The position numbers and the translations under genes were made by a program. From positions 10,187,013 to 10,251,012 of the forward strand of contig RPFO01000080.1 in NCBI GenBank assembly GCA_009746045.1: a DNA stretch of 64,000 nucleotides, in the 5' to 3' direction. Below, piece by piece: positions 55,189 through 64,000 of this stretch. The notes under the pieces were generated by a model. That model was not told the origin of the DNA, made no database searches, and saw nothing but the letters and a program-made list of their open reading frames with translations. Position 1 is the stretch's first letter. Each line of letters opens with the position of its first letter. Origin of the DNA: Mesostigma viride (taxonomy: Eukaryota; Streptophyta; Mesostigmatophyceae; Mesostigmatales; Mesostigmataceae).

Positions 55189-55923
55189 TTGGGAATTTTT
55201 TGTTCCCTTGCGTACCCCCGTCCACCATGCCGACTCTTTAGCCACTGCCAAGCAGCAGCGGGTTTGGTCCAGGCGCGGGTCGGGAACTATTTCTTGTCAT
55301 GCACAACGGGGAAGCACTCGCATATGCTACCGTCCAATGTAAAGCTGCACTGGCGCAACAAAGCGGGCGTGGTCCTCTGGACCGCGGGGAAATCCGCTAT
55401 GTGTTCTGCCGATCCAGTTTCTACCGCCTCACAGTGTGGAAACGCCTTGGCGCGCCTTCCATCGGCAGATTTTGCTAAGAATTCATTAGACATGCCCATG
55501 CTACTCGAAGATGGGTGGAGCGTATATCTCTTGCACCCTTCCGCTCAATTCGAAAAGAAGAAAAATGATACATTGAGCATCTTGCAGTTCGACCAACAGA
55601 TCATCGCGCGGACGACGGTGGAGTCCGTGGAGCGGTACCAGCGAAACCTGCTCGCGCGTCGAGACGGCCCCAAGTTGGAATCCAGCGAACGGGATGGCGC
55701 CTATTCATCATCTGCCCTAGCGTCCACGACCTTGCTCGTCCTCTTGACGGCTTTGAGCGCGCTGCTGTTGGCCATCGTGCTTGGTGAGGTCGTGACCTGT
55801 TCCTCCGGACCAACGCTGGCGTGCTCGGCCCGCGATGGATCCTGCTCCGCTGGGCGCGTCTGCGCGCTCCATCAATGGATGGCGCTGCTCCACCGGAACA
55901 TTTCGCACAGGTCGCAGGGCTAG
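55189..55923 (+). CDS. Orphan ORF, 244 codons, possible membrane segment
   Basis: The frame opens MGIFCSLAYPRPPCRLF. It contains LPSNVKLHWRNKAGVVLWTA, EDGWSVYLLHPSAQFEKKKN and VESVERYQRNLLARRDGPK, then a hydrophobic stretch of about 24 residues around LASTTLLVLLTALSALLLAI (codons about 177-200) that could cross a membrane, and a Cys-containing tail ending ISHRSQG. Open frames also exist on the minus strand over its 3' half, so GC content may explain part of it. No family is recognised, no neighbours support it, and the start is only the first ATG. It could be a host gene exon, a transposon fragment or chance. Confidence 0.3.
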   Translation: MGIFCSLAYPRPPCRLFSHCQAAAGLVQARVGNYFLSCTTGKHSHMLPSNVKLHWRNKAGVVLWTAGKSAMCSADPVSTASQCGNALARLPSADFAKNSLDMPMLLEDGWSVYLLHPSAQFEKKKNDTLSILQFDQQIIARTTVESVERYQRNLLARRDGPKLESSERDGAYSSSALASTTLLVLLTALSALLLAIVLGEVVTCSSGPTLACSARDGSCSAGRVCALHQWMALLHRNISHRSQG

Positions 55924-57800
55924 ACGACGCGCACGAGAGAGCGGTTGTCGGGCGTAGCGGGCCTGACGCACGTGGTCGGCCTTTTGGGCGGTCCGGATAA
56001 TGTCCAGCTTGCTTCCCGCCCCAAGCCACCCTCTTGGCGTGGGCTTCCCGCCCCCCCCCCCCCACCCCGACCCCCTTGGTGTAATGAATAACCACTGCCC
56101 CAGCCAAATGCCGAGTCGGTCACGGCTCATAGAGCAGATGTCAAGAATGCAAAGGGCTTGGGGGGGGACCCCTAAGAAAAAGAGGTCCCCCGCGTGACGG
56201 GGTGGGGGCTTGGTGGACGGCATGGGTTGGTGGGGCGCATGCATGCACCCGCACACACCTTTCTCATGAAAGACTGAAGCGGATCACTGACTGTCCAAAG
56301 ACCTCTTCATGAATTCTCAGACGGTGAGGAGCATGGATCGGCCAATCACGAGGATCATGGATCTGCCTATCGAAGCACGTGGTTCCTGTTGCTTCCTGAC
56401 TACAGGGCCTATCTGAGTGCGCGGTTGCCTATCGGCGGGGGCAACAGGCTGTACTGTCCTATTGTCTGTGCTGCTGGGAACTGCCTAGGGGGGCGCGGCT
56501 GCGAGCCTGTGGGGCCATCCTCTGAACATGTTCCTGTCTTCCTTTTGGGGGTGGCAGAAATCCTTTCTTGTTTCGTCCTCTGGGGGGCGGAGGGGGAAGC
56601 CGGGTGGACGCCGGAGAGGTTGTGGGGTGCTTGGGCCGGCAGACAAGGCTTGGGGCGACGACCCAATTTTGAAATGTTCTTTATTCGCCCCATCCTTGTA
56701 TGCTAGCCATCCAAGAAAACGGCGGTTGTCGCCAGAAAATCCCCGGTGTTTGGTCATCCGGGACGGTGCAGGTGACCTCCTCGTCAAATGCCACGGCGCC
56801 CTGTCACTGGGTGCAAAGGTTGCTTTGAAAAGCTATCACATAGAAACCACGGGTCACTGTAGGGTTCACTATGGACTGATGGGAGGTTACCCTTCGAAGC
56901 TAAAGCACCTGGTGTGGCAGGGTATCCATGTCAACCATGTAAAATTAAGAAGCAAGGCGTCTATGAAGCGGTACAACTATGAAGTTGTGCATGGGGTTCC
57001 GGCAAATTCTGGCAAGCTGCTGGCAAATTTGTATTTGTAGTAGTTTTTTACCCTGGCTGCCCTGTCCTGCTTGCTTGCGGTCGGCAAAAGCAAGCCGCTT
57101 TTTTTGGAAGTTGGCGGTTTATATGTTCGCTGACGGATGATTGCGATCGGGGCAATTATCAGGCCTGGGTGCCAGGGTGGCGTGGGAAAGAGCGGCGGTG
57201 ACGGGATCCAGCTATCCTGCCCACCAGTCTGAGATGTGGAGACGATGGGCTGTCATGTATGCAACGTGTTATCGTGTGCGATGCGCCGAGCCTCCAAACA
57301 ACAGCCTGGTGGGCAGTGTCGTGCGTGGCCTTCCGGCTTCTCTTTGGTTATTTATGGGGCATACGGATCAAAGGGAAAGTGAGTGAGCCATGCTATAGCG
57401 AATTGAGAGTAGGGGTGGCAGAGGAAGGTGTCGACCTCCCCCGCAGTGATTCCGTTTCTTTATTTTTGTTCCCTTTGATATTTTTTGTCCTCTTTCTTTC
57501 AGCGTGGTTGGACCTGCCCGTCGGGAGGTCGAGCGAGCAGTTCCATAGGCCATGGGGCGCTCATTGTAACGTTAGGCCGCCTTTTAAACAAACAAGCCAA
57601 CACCACAGTCTGCCTGGGTGTTGGCAGACTAGCGTCTAGCTAGCTGCCCGCCCAGGGCACGGTCGGCTGAAAATGTGTACATCTGATTAATTATTAAAAC
57701 AATTAATTCAACACGCGCTCCTGTTAGGTGTCACTGAGCACAATATTAATTAGCACGTAAGTCAATGCGTGCACATGCACTGAAGGCGTGCCACGGAGTA
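55924..57800. other. No gene recognised
   Basis: Contains a C-rich tract (56048-56075) and mixed sequence. Open frames such as 56528-57040 show no family motif. A TTAATTATTAA-type AT stretch lies near 57685-57705. Confidence 0.5.
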
Positions 57801-57817
57801 CCCGAAGAGGTACTTTT

Positions 57818-59350
57818 CTACGCGGATGACTTCACCCGCGAAGGCAAGTGGCGCGACTCACTCGCCCAGTCTAATGACCTATGCTTGGAAAACCCTACAT
57901 TCAGGACCTGTCGAAGCATTCTGTAAACCGTGCCGTCTAGCTTAGCTACCAGTGTGTCCGTGAGTGTCCACGCCTCGGCGCCATACGTAAGCACCGTGAG
58001 GACGAGGACCTTGAAGAGCATGCGCTAGCTTGCGGTGCTCGCCCAGGCCCTTCGAGCACCAGTAGGTGTTGAGCGAGCGGAGCCTGGCCCAGGCCAGGCC
58101 GATGCGGATGTCCACGTTGTCGGCGGTGTCAGGGAGCATGCTCCCCAACAGTTTGAAGCGGTCACGGAACGGGACCTCCATCCCGTCGAGCAGTCGCGGC
58201 AGCGGTGGGCGACTGGTAGCCCCAACCACCATCGCCTCAGTTTTGACACTAATCTCCAACCCCACCGCCGTCGCCTCCAAGCCCAGACAGTCCATCCAGG
58301 TCTGAATGTCCTCGGGGCCCGCGATGAGGGTGGTGTCGTCCGCATAATGAGGTCGGCCAGGCGGTAGCCAGTGCCGACCCCGCCGTGCTCGCGCTCGTTA
58401 AGGATGTCCAAGCCGGGCTCGAACCCCTTAAGAGCAGTAAAGCGCGCACGTGCCCGGCGCATGACGTGATCCACGACAGTAATCTGAACCCTGTGATGCC
58501 AGATCTCCTTTGCGGCCGTTCCGAGCTTGGCACTGGATTCGTTGTCCACATCGTCGCGTCGCTGCAGCAACACGATGTTTTCTGGCATCCGCGGGCTTTT
58601 GGTTCCCGCCGCACATTTGAAAGTGATGTCCTCCGGCTTTTTGCCTTTACACCGTGTGCAGTTCTTGGACGTTTGGAATCATGGCATGGCTAACGTGATG
58701 ACTGACTAGCTACCTTTTCAGTGGTTTTCCATTTGCGGGTATTTCCTCGTAAATGGTGGGAGAGCGATCGCAGCAATGGTGCTCACCACTAGACACTCCC
58801 GGCCAGCTAGGCTCGAAACACACGCCCTGATCAAGCATGCTGTTTCCGGCCCCACCGTCTAGGTCATCTAGTCGCTCTACACGTAAGCCAGCCATAATTT
58901 CAATGCACACGGATACACATTTCCATCACCATTCATATTCATCATCCTGAACGACTCGAACACGCGGACAAGATAACGGCAGGCTCGAGCTACCATGGTC
59001 CGGATTCTCCCGATTTCTGGCCTGCGCTGGTTGTCTCCTTGGTAATGAACAGATATGGGGACAGGACACAACCTTGCCACACCCCGTGGTGAAGGGGGAA
59101 TGGTGGGGTGGTGCCTTCCGCAGTCCGCACTACTGCCAGTGAGCCCTCATACAGTCCACGATCGAATGGCAGCAATAAACGCTGGTGGTACCCGGTCCAG
59201 AGCTAGGATGGCCCAAAGAGCCTCCCAGAGGACCGTGTCAAAGGCCTTGATATAGTCGACAAAAATGAAGACCAGCGGCAAACCATCAAGGCAAAGCTGG
59301 CGACGCACCTCCTCCATCAACCGGCGCGCGACAAATACACTGAGCCATGA
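57818..59350 (-). pseudogene. Divergent RTE-like LINE reverse transcriptase relic
   Basis: Read leftward from 59350: RRLMEEVRRQLCLDGLPLVF, then FVDYIKAFDTVLWEALWAIL (motif A, about 59250), LYEGSLAVVRTAEGTTPPFP and GVWQGCVLSPYLFI (about 59050). A 558-bp insertion (58484-59041) interrupts it. It resumes with TVVDHVMRRARARF (about 58480), LADLIMRTT (damaged YADD region, about 58340), MDCLGLEATAVGLEISVKTE (58290), PFRDRFKLLGSMLPDTADN and finally LTVLTYGAEAWTLTDTLVAK (about 57990), where it ends. It matches the RTE at 43.7-44.6 kb in order but only moderately in sequence, so it is a separate, older subfamily. Several frameshifts inactivate it. Confidence 0.88.
58484..59041. mobile_element. 558-bp insertion in the minus-strand RTE relic
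   Basis: GTAAT stands at 58479-58483 and again at 59042-59046, and the RT relic is contiguous when the segment is removed. The right end (59011-59041) recurs inverted as a 31-bp perfect match at 59505-59535. There is no obvious terminal inverted repeat at its left end. The element type is unknown. Confidence 0.65.
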
Positions 59351-59359
59351 CAATGTTGC

Positions 59360-60464
59360 ACGAGCCACGAGGTAGCCATGGCTGACGGCGGAGCTCAGAA
59401 CTTTTGCGCCTGATCCCCAAATTCCGTCAGATCACTCGCAACCGATGCATCTTTTCTAGGCGCATCTGCTACTATCAACGGTTACAGCTGTAACACAGTA
59501 TTGTCAAGGAGACAACCAGCGCAGGCCAGAAATCGCCTGCAGCTATTACGCGAACTGATATAATTCCCGAAGCTATTATGTCGAACAAACGCGCCTCGAC
59601 GAATCGCAGTTTGGAAGCTGCGATGAGCCAAGCAAATACGCCTGCAGCTTCGGCTGCAGCTTCGCCTCCCGGCCTCGCAGGCAACGGTGACCCTAGCCAA
59701 GCGTTAGTGGTTCACTCCTCCGCGGCCTCGCCAGACCCTAAACGCAGCCGCTCATCCTTGCCACGCGAACCGCGTTTCAAGTTCCATTCCTTCCATGCCG
59801 ACGAGCGCAACTGGTACGACATTTCCCCGGCATCTGCTATGCATAGCATTTTCTTCGGGGACTACGCCTCGCTTCTTGAGCTGTGCCTCCACCTTTACGA
59901 CATCCACCGCCTCCTGGAATATGACGGCATGAATTTTAAGCAGAGCCGCGAACTGCTGCTGACGGGCTTGTACCACCGGCCCGGCGAGCTTCAGCACATG
60001 CTTCTCTGTTCCCTGCTGACGAAGTCTGACGGCGAGATCTGGGCCCCCACCATCTCCGCAGCCACATACCGCTCCATCATCACGGAAGCCTTCCAGCAGC
60101 ACGTGACCCCCCTTGCCGCAGATGTGGCGGCAATGGGCGGCACGTGCGCTGGCTGCTGAGCTCCCTCACCTTTCCACCACCGTCACCTCCACCTCCACCC
60201 TCCTCGCCTCCACCTCCACTGCCACCTCCACCTCCACCGCCGACATCAAAGCCCAGCTCCTCGCCATCGACCAGCGTCTCCAGGACACCGCCATCGCAAT
60301 CGAATGCCTGCAGAACACCGCCGGCATCACCGCCCAGTCGGTGAAGGATATCGCTGCCCAGCCAGCCTCTGCTGGCCCAAGCGGCGACGCCCCTCCCACC
60401 CAGACATGGGCGGACCTGCTCAAGCACCACGCCACCTCCACCACCTCCACCATCGCGGCACAGC
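59360..60464 (+). pseudogene. LINE 5' region and ORF1 (better copy)
   Basis: The 5' text (CACGAGCCACGAGGTAGCCA) matches 20745. ORF1 starts at 59578 (MSNKRASTNRSLEAAMSQ) and continues for 194 codons with PKRSRSSLPREPRFKFHSFH, IFFGDYASLLELCLHLYDIH and FQQHVTPLAADVAAMGG. After a frame change near 60145 it goes on in the frame of 60113-60598 with a Ser/Thr repeat (TSTSTLLAST) and a predicted coiled coil (DIKAQLLAIDQRLQDTAIAI, LQNTAGITAQSVKDIAA), then TQTWADLLKHH. It is cut at 60464 by a TTAA-type transposon end. ORF1 of LINEs binds RNA; here that is inferred only from position in the homologous relic at 20.7-24 kb. Confidence 0.65.
59505..59535. repeat. 31-bp inverted copy of the 58484-59041 insertion end
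   Basis: Perfectly complementary to 59011-59041. The homologous 5' region at 20.8 kb lacks it, so it arrived by insertion in this copy. Confidence 0.85.
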
Positions 60465-60468
60465 TTAA

Positions 60469-62400
60469 GGGGACGTGGCGCGCCGAATATTTTCCGCGCA
60501 AAAAAATTCGCGGCACCGGCCGTACCATGAAAAGTGGGTGCTCCGTGCGCGCACCACTTGCGGAAGTGGCCATGGCGACTGCGTTTAGGCGAAACTAGCA
60601 ATGTAGGGCTAGAGAAATGCAAAAAGAATGCTTGGATGTTGAAGACGATGATTTAATGATGTTGGGTTGCGGCGGCAAGTGGCTGGTTTACAATATCACT
60701 GCTTTCTTTTACTGCCATCGGCATTGGGGGGAATCTGCATTTTTTGGTCGCGTGGAATAAAATAGAATTCGTGATTGCGGCAGTAAATTCCCAGTTTTGG
60801 GGGTCTTTTTGACCGTGAAGGATGCATTCTTATCGGTAGCATCGAATTCTAGGGGGTTTGAAGGTTCCTTTACTCTGTATTGGCACCCACGTGGTGCAGT
60901 CACGTGCTTAATAATTGATCAATAAATCGAATTCTAAACCGAACGGGTGCTTTTTGCTACATTTTCAGCCATTCTCGGTAAGTATTTCTTCAGGCCTGCG
61001 CAGTGCATGTCGGAACCTTCCATGGAAGAACGGCCGTTGTTGCGCCCCTGGGCGAGGGATCTACGAGGGCAACGTATAGATTTGTGGCGCCCTGTTATCT
61101 ACTATCAGTTCTTTCTTCGAAGAGCTCATCGTTCCAAGTTTTTTGCGTTCGTTTTGGTCAGTTTCCGCCAGTTAACTCTCCGTTGCTCGCCGTCGTGTTG
61201 ACGAATACCTGGCAGCTTTAGCTTGTTTTCTTTGATGTCTTGATCAAATCCGCTTCAGTCTCAGCCGATAGATCCTAGGGAAGGCGTAAGGGATTTCATA
61301 GCACGTGTTCTGGCAAGGATGTTGTGTGTATGGACGCTTCTTGTTGTGTGATAGTGACGCACCCTTTCCTCGCAGCGGCATCACAGCGGTCAGAAGCTGA
61401 ACGGCCGCCACTGGTTTCTTTGCATTTTATCGTGCAGGGAAGGAAGTTTTTTTATCGACGATCATGTTGGAGATATTGAATTTGTGCACATGACTGCATG
61501 TAGATAGCTGCCATCATTGGTTTATTTGAGCTTTCCTTGTTATGATGATGTGACAAGACAGCAATGTGCTGAGCCAACCATGGTTGACATGGTTGACTGC
61601 ATGCAAGCTTTGTATGCCATATGATCTCCTTGGTTCCTTGCCCTCCATAGTTCCAGTTTGTTGCCCATGTCGGGTAGGGCAGTTAAGGAGTTGTTGCTGT
61701 GTTGGTAAGCTTGGTTGGCATAACCCTTACATTCTAACCTGGGAGAAACATAGAAAATGCTGGTAATGCATGTTAGTGCCATCATAATTATTGCTATTCA
61801 CGTACTTATAAGTCTGGCCATGCTCGAGGGACGGTGAAGGAGTAATGTATGAGGTGCGTGGCCACCCCTTTGTACTTCATAACATATTCAGCATGGATTT
61901 GATCCATGTTGATGGCATGTAAAGTGTGATTGTGTTTACTTGCTTTCTGAGTGGTCCTTAGCGCCTCGTCAGGTGGTGAGTGGTCGTCTAGGAAACCCAT
62001 CAGTGCGTGCAACAGTGAACCCCAACCTTGAGCATGTGTCGTCATCAGTGTGCTAGAGTTAACTATATGTGCTTTTGATCATAGATTTGCTGAGTTCTTG
62101 GCATGAAGTTTACAAGGTAACCTTGGGTAGAGTATAGTGTATGCTCTCTTGGCATGTATGCCTAGCGATCGTGTTGCTATCCTTGCGCTGGCAAGGTTGG
62201 CCATGCCGACGGCAGGTGAGGGCAGATGTGGTGCCTAGCCGTTTGTTTATGTTTTGTGATCGAGTGGGGCATGCTTTCTGGCTTTTTGGATGGAAAACAG
62301 CATGCCTAAGTGGCCATATACAAAGAAAAACCTTATGTTCAGGTTTAAACACGTATAACCTTATTACTTGAGCTAGACTTGTCGGAATGACCTGTTTTAA
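60469..62400 (+). mobile_element. TTAA-target transposon, one end and interior
   Basis: TTAA at 60465-60468 is followed by GGGGACGTGGCGCGCCGAAT, the same end as at 20675-20694 on the minus strand, and the next ~110 bp are also related. Interior sequence at about 61560-62400 is the inverted match of about 19240-19840, which confirms the same family. No right terminal repeat (CCCC-TTAA) is visible, so the right limit is arbitrary; it may be lost or outside the window. No transposase is readable. Confidence 0.6.
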
Positions 62401-64000
62401 CCCGTGTTTTTTTACAACGCGATACATCGCGTTGTACTGGGTTAGAACGCGATGTATCGCGTTGTAATCTGACACGTGGCAAACCTATTAAACATGCGAT
62501 TTTTGGTCTGAAACTTTCAAGATAGGTCAGAAACATCTCATAGAATTCAAGAAAAAATCCTGGTATTTTTGGTATTTTTTTTGTGACAGCTGCAAACAAA
62601 TACGTACCACTGAAATCAGGCATTTTCGCGGGACGAAGGTGAAGACGACGGCGATGGCGGCAGGTAGATCTCGCCAGTTTTCGCGCGAATTTCAGTGGCT
62701 GTTGGGTAGCACGACCATGATGATGCGTTCAAAGGTTGATAATTAGGTTTCTACGAGTTTGTTGAGGTACTGGGGCAAAGGAAACGTAGTTTTTTCCAGT
62801 TTCTCACCCAACTTTCATGCGGAAACCCTGGAAACCGGCATACATATTATTACGTCAAGACTCGGGGCTGCTGCGGCACCATGCTTGGTATTTCCATGGT
62901 GTTTCGACTTCTTAACACATGTTTATTCATTCCGAACGCCCGGACTCTCGGCTAAACCGAGATTTGTGCAGACTTTTATTGGGTAGCTCCGGGCATGATG
63001 GTGCCTGCAAATAGCGTAAGGCGTGACCGTGGCTATTGCTACGGTATGCTGTATTTTCCTGGAAATGGCCTCTGCCACCGGCTCAATAGTGCTTGCAGGC
63101 GTAAGTATATCGTGTTTCTACCTAGTTTCTGCCAGTTTTCCACTTATTTCTACCGACCTCTGCCCAGCCTCTCTAAGACCGCCATCCTACTCGACGTTGC
63201 TTGCATGTCAGCCATAGCAGGTTGCAGTTGTGCAGTATTTAGGTGCTGTATACGTCGTCAAGCCGTGCATATATCGTGAGGATTGGATGTTGATGGTTTA
63301 TACTGCGTTGATTGTGCAAGAAGATCAGCTGGGTGCCCATAATCATGGTGTATAATCATGTGTTGTTAGCATCTTGCCACCATTTGCTAGCATGCATTCC
63401 AGCGTCATCTTTGCCTGCATGTAAGCTCATGGATCACTCAACCTATCCAAGCCTTGCATTACACGTGCCTCTTTCTTTCAGTATTGCACGCGTTATGGAA
63501 TGAAAACCCAGCACCTCCATTCCCACGAGGCATGTGCTCAACACGTTGTGAGAGTGGATGATGCTTTGGCTATGGCTGCCTGATTCAGTCATATTAGGTC
63601 ATCCAGTCATGATGTTTGATGCATGTTTGATGCAGTATAACTTATACAACACCTATTTTCAACGTTTTGACCCTCCAAGCTCACTATGGCCCCGTTTATG
63701 GGGCTCGGGTCGTTGCGTAATGTTGTCAAGGGCTCTCATGTTTCCCACTGCGTTGTACTGCGTTGTAATTGTGATGCTAATGAAAAATAGCTCCAGTGGC
63801 CCAATGGGCCTGAGTTTTGTTTCACAGAGCCTGCATATGTTGCCCATAGCTCGTGCAAGAAGCCAGATTTTTTTCATGAACCATTTGTGAATAAGCACAT
63901 GACTTGTGACCTAGGGTCAAGAAATCGCGGTCATGGTCAGACCCCCCTGTATTCAAACCAGTGTATCTCTCTAATGACTAAGCATTTTGTAGGTCTGAGT
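62401..64000. other. No gene recognised; twin palindromes at 62414-62465
   Basis: Two copies of an AACGCGAT/ATCGCGTT palindrome lie at 62414-62435 and 62446-62465. The remaining sequence to the window end is mixed with no supported gene; short frames show no family motif. Confidence 0.5.

Noticed and set aside
55601-56256. Minus-strand frames of 168 and 179 codons
   Set aside because: Arg/Pro-rich low-complexity products overlapping the plus-strand ORF and a poly-C tract.
1-64000. tRNA or rRNA genes
   Set aside because: No cloverleaf-compatible B box with CCA-adjacent stem or conserved rRNA core was recognised by eye; a covariance-model scan would be decisive.

Overview
The window is a stretch of eukaryotic nuclear DNA made almost entirely of repeats and mobile elements. 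I find no convincing host gene, tRNA, rRNA or CRISPR array. The mix of elements (two lineages of APE-type LINEs, divergent Ty1/copia elements, hAT-like and TTAA-target DNA transposons, and a split-direct-repeat element of the DIRS/PAT type, a class known from the green alga Volvox) suggests a large-genome alga, probably green lineage. I cannot name the species. Most of the window resembles heterochromatin, perhaps next to a centromere.

Layout. 1-12202: the end of a satellite array with 18 anchor sites spaced about 690-733 bp, rich in CTGAAC/GTTCAG dyads. 12203-17020: unique or decayed sequence, with a ~172-bp tandem repeat at 15894-16440. 17021-18515: a minus-strand copia pol relic. 18600-20700: an inverted-repeat structure and a TTAA-flanked DNA transposon. 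20750-30054: one old RTE-like LINE cut into pieces by three insertions: a hAT-like element (21893-23351), a 5'-truncated RTE 3' end (24616-25174, 11-bp target duplication) and a second hAT-like element (26285-29418, 8-bp duplication). 30055-32179: the 3' part of an LTR retroelement with its 3' LTR. 33907-34480: a second LTR of the same family, inverted, with its primer-binding side. 34600-35280: GAGTACGAGTA minisatellite.

35937-53306 is one L1-like LINE split by a stack of insertions. At 37143-39105 a 1963-bp element with split direct repeats (A1-x-B1-A2-C-B2) sits in the ORF without a clear target duplication. At 42192 a 5'-truncated RTE entered, leaving a 13-bp duplication whose second copy is at 53156-53168. 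In the (TTAA)n tail of that RTE sits a TTAA-target transposon (45138-53152). In the left terminal repeat of that transposon sits a complete, young copia-like element (45148-50889; 505-bp LTRs that look identical; CCGGA duplication). When the layers are removed the L1-like reading frame runs on to a stop at 53304-53306.

53307-57800 is non-coding or unrecognised sequence with minisatellite and G-rich tracts. 57818-59350 is a third, divergent RTE relic on the minus strand with its own 558-bp insertion. 59360-60464 is a second copy of the LINE ORF1, cut by another TTAA-type transposon end at 60469. The rest is repeat-derived AT-rich sequence.

Most notable are the complete copia-like element, in which the retropepsin motif lies after the integrase instead of before it; the split-direct-repeat element; and the satellite copies that look like consensus intersections of other copies, which may be an assembly artefact.
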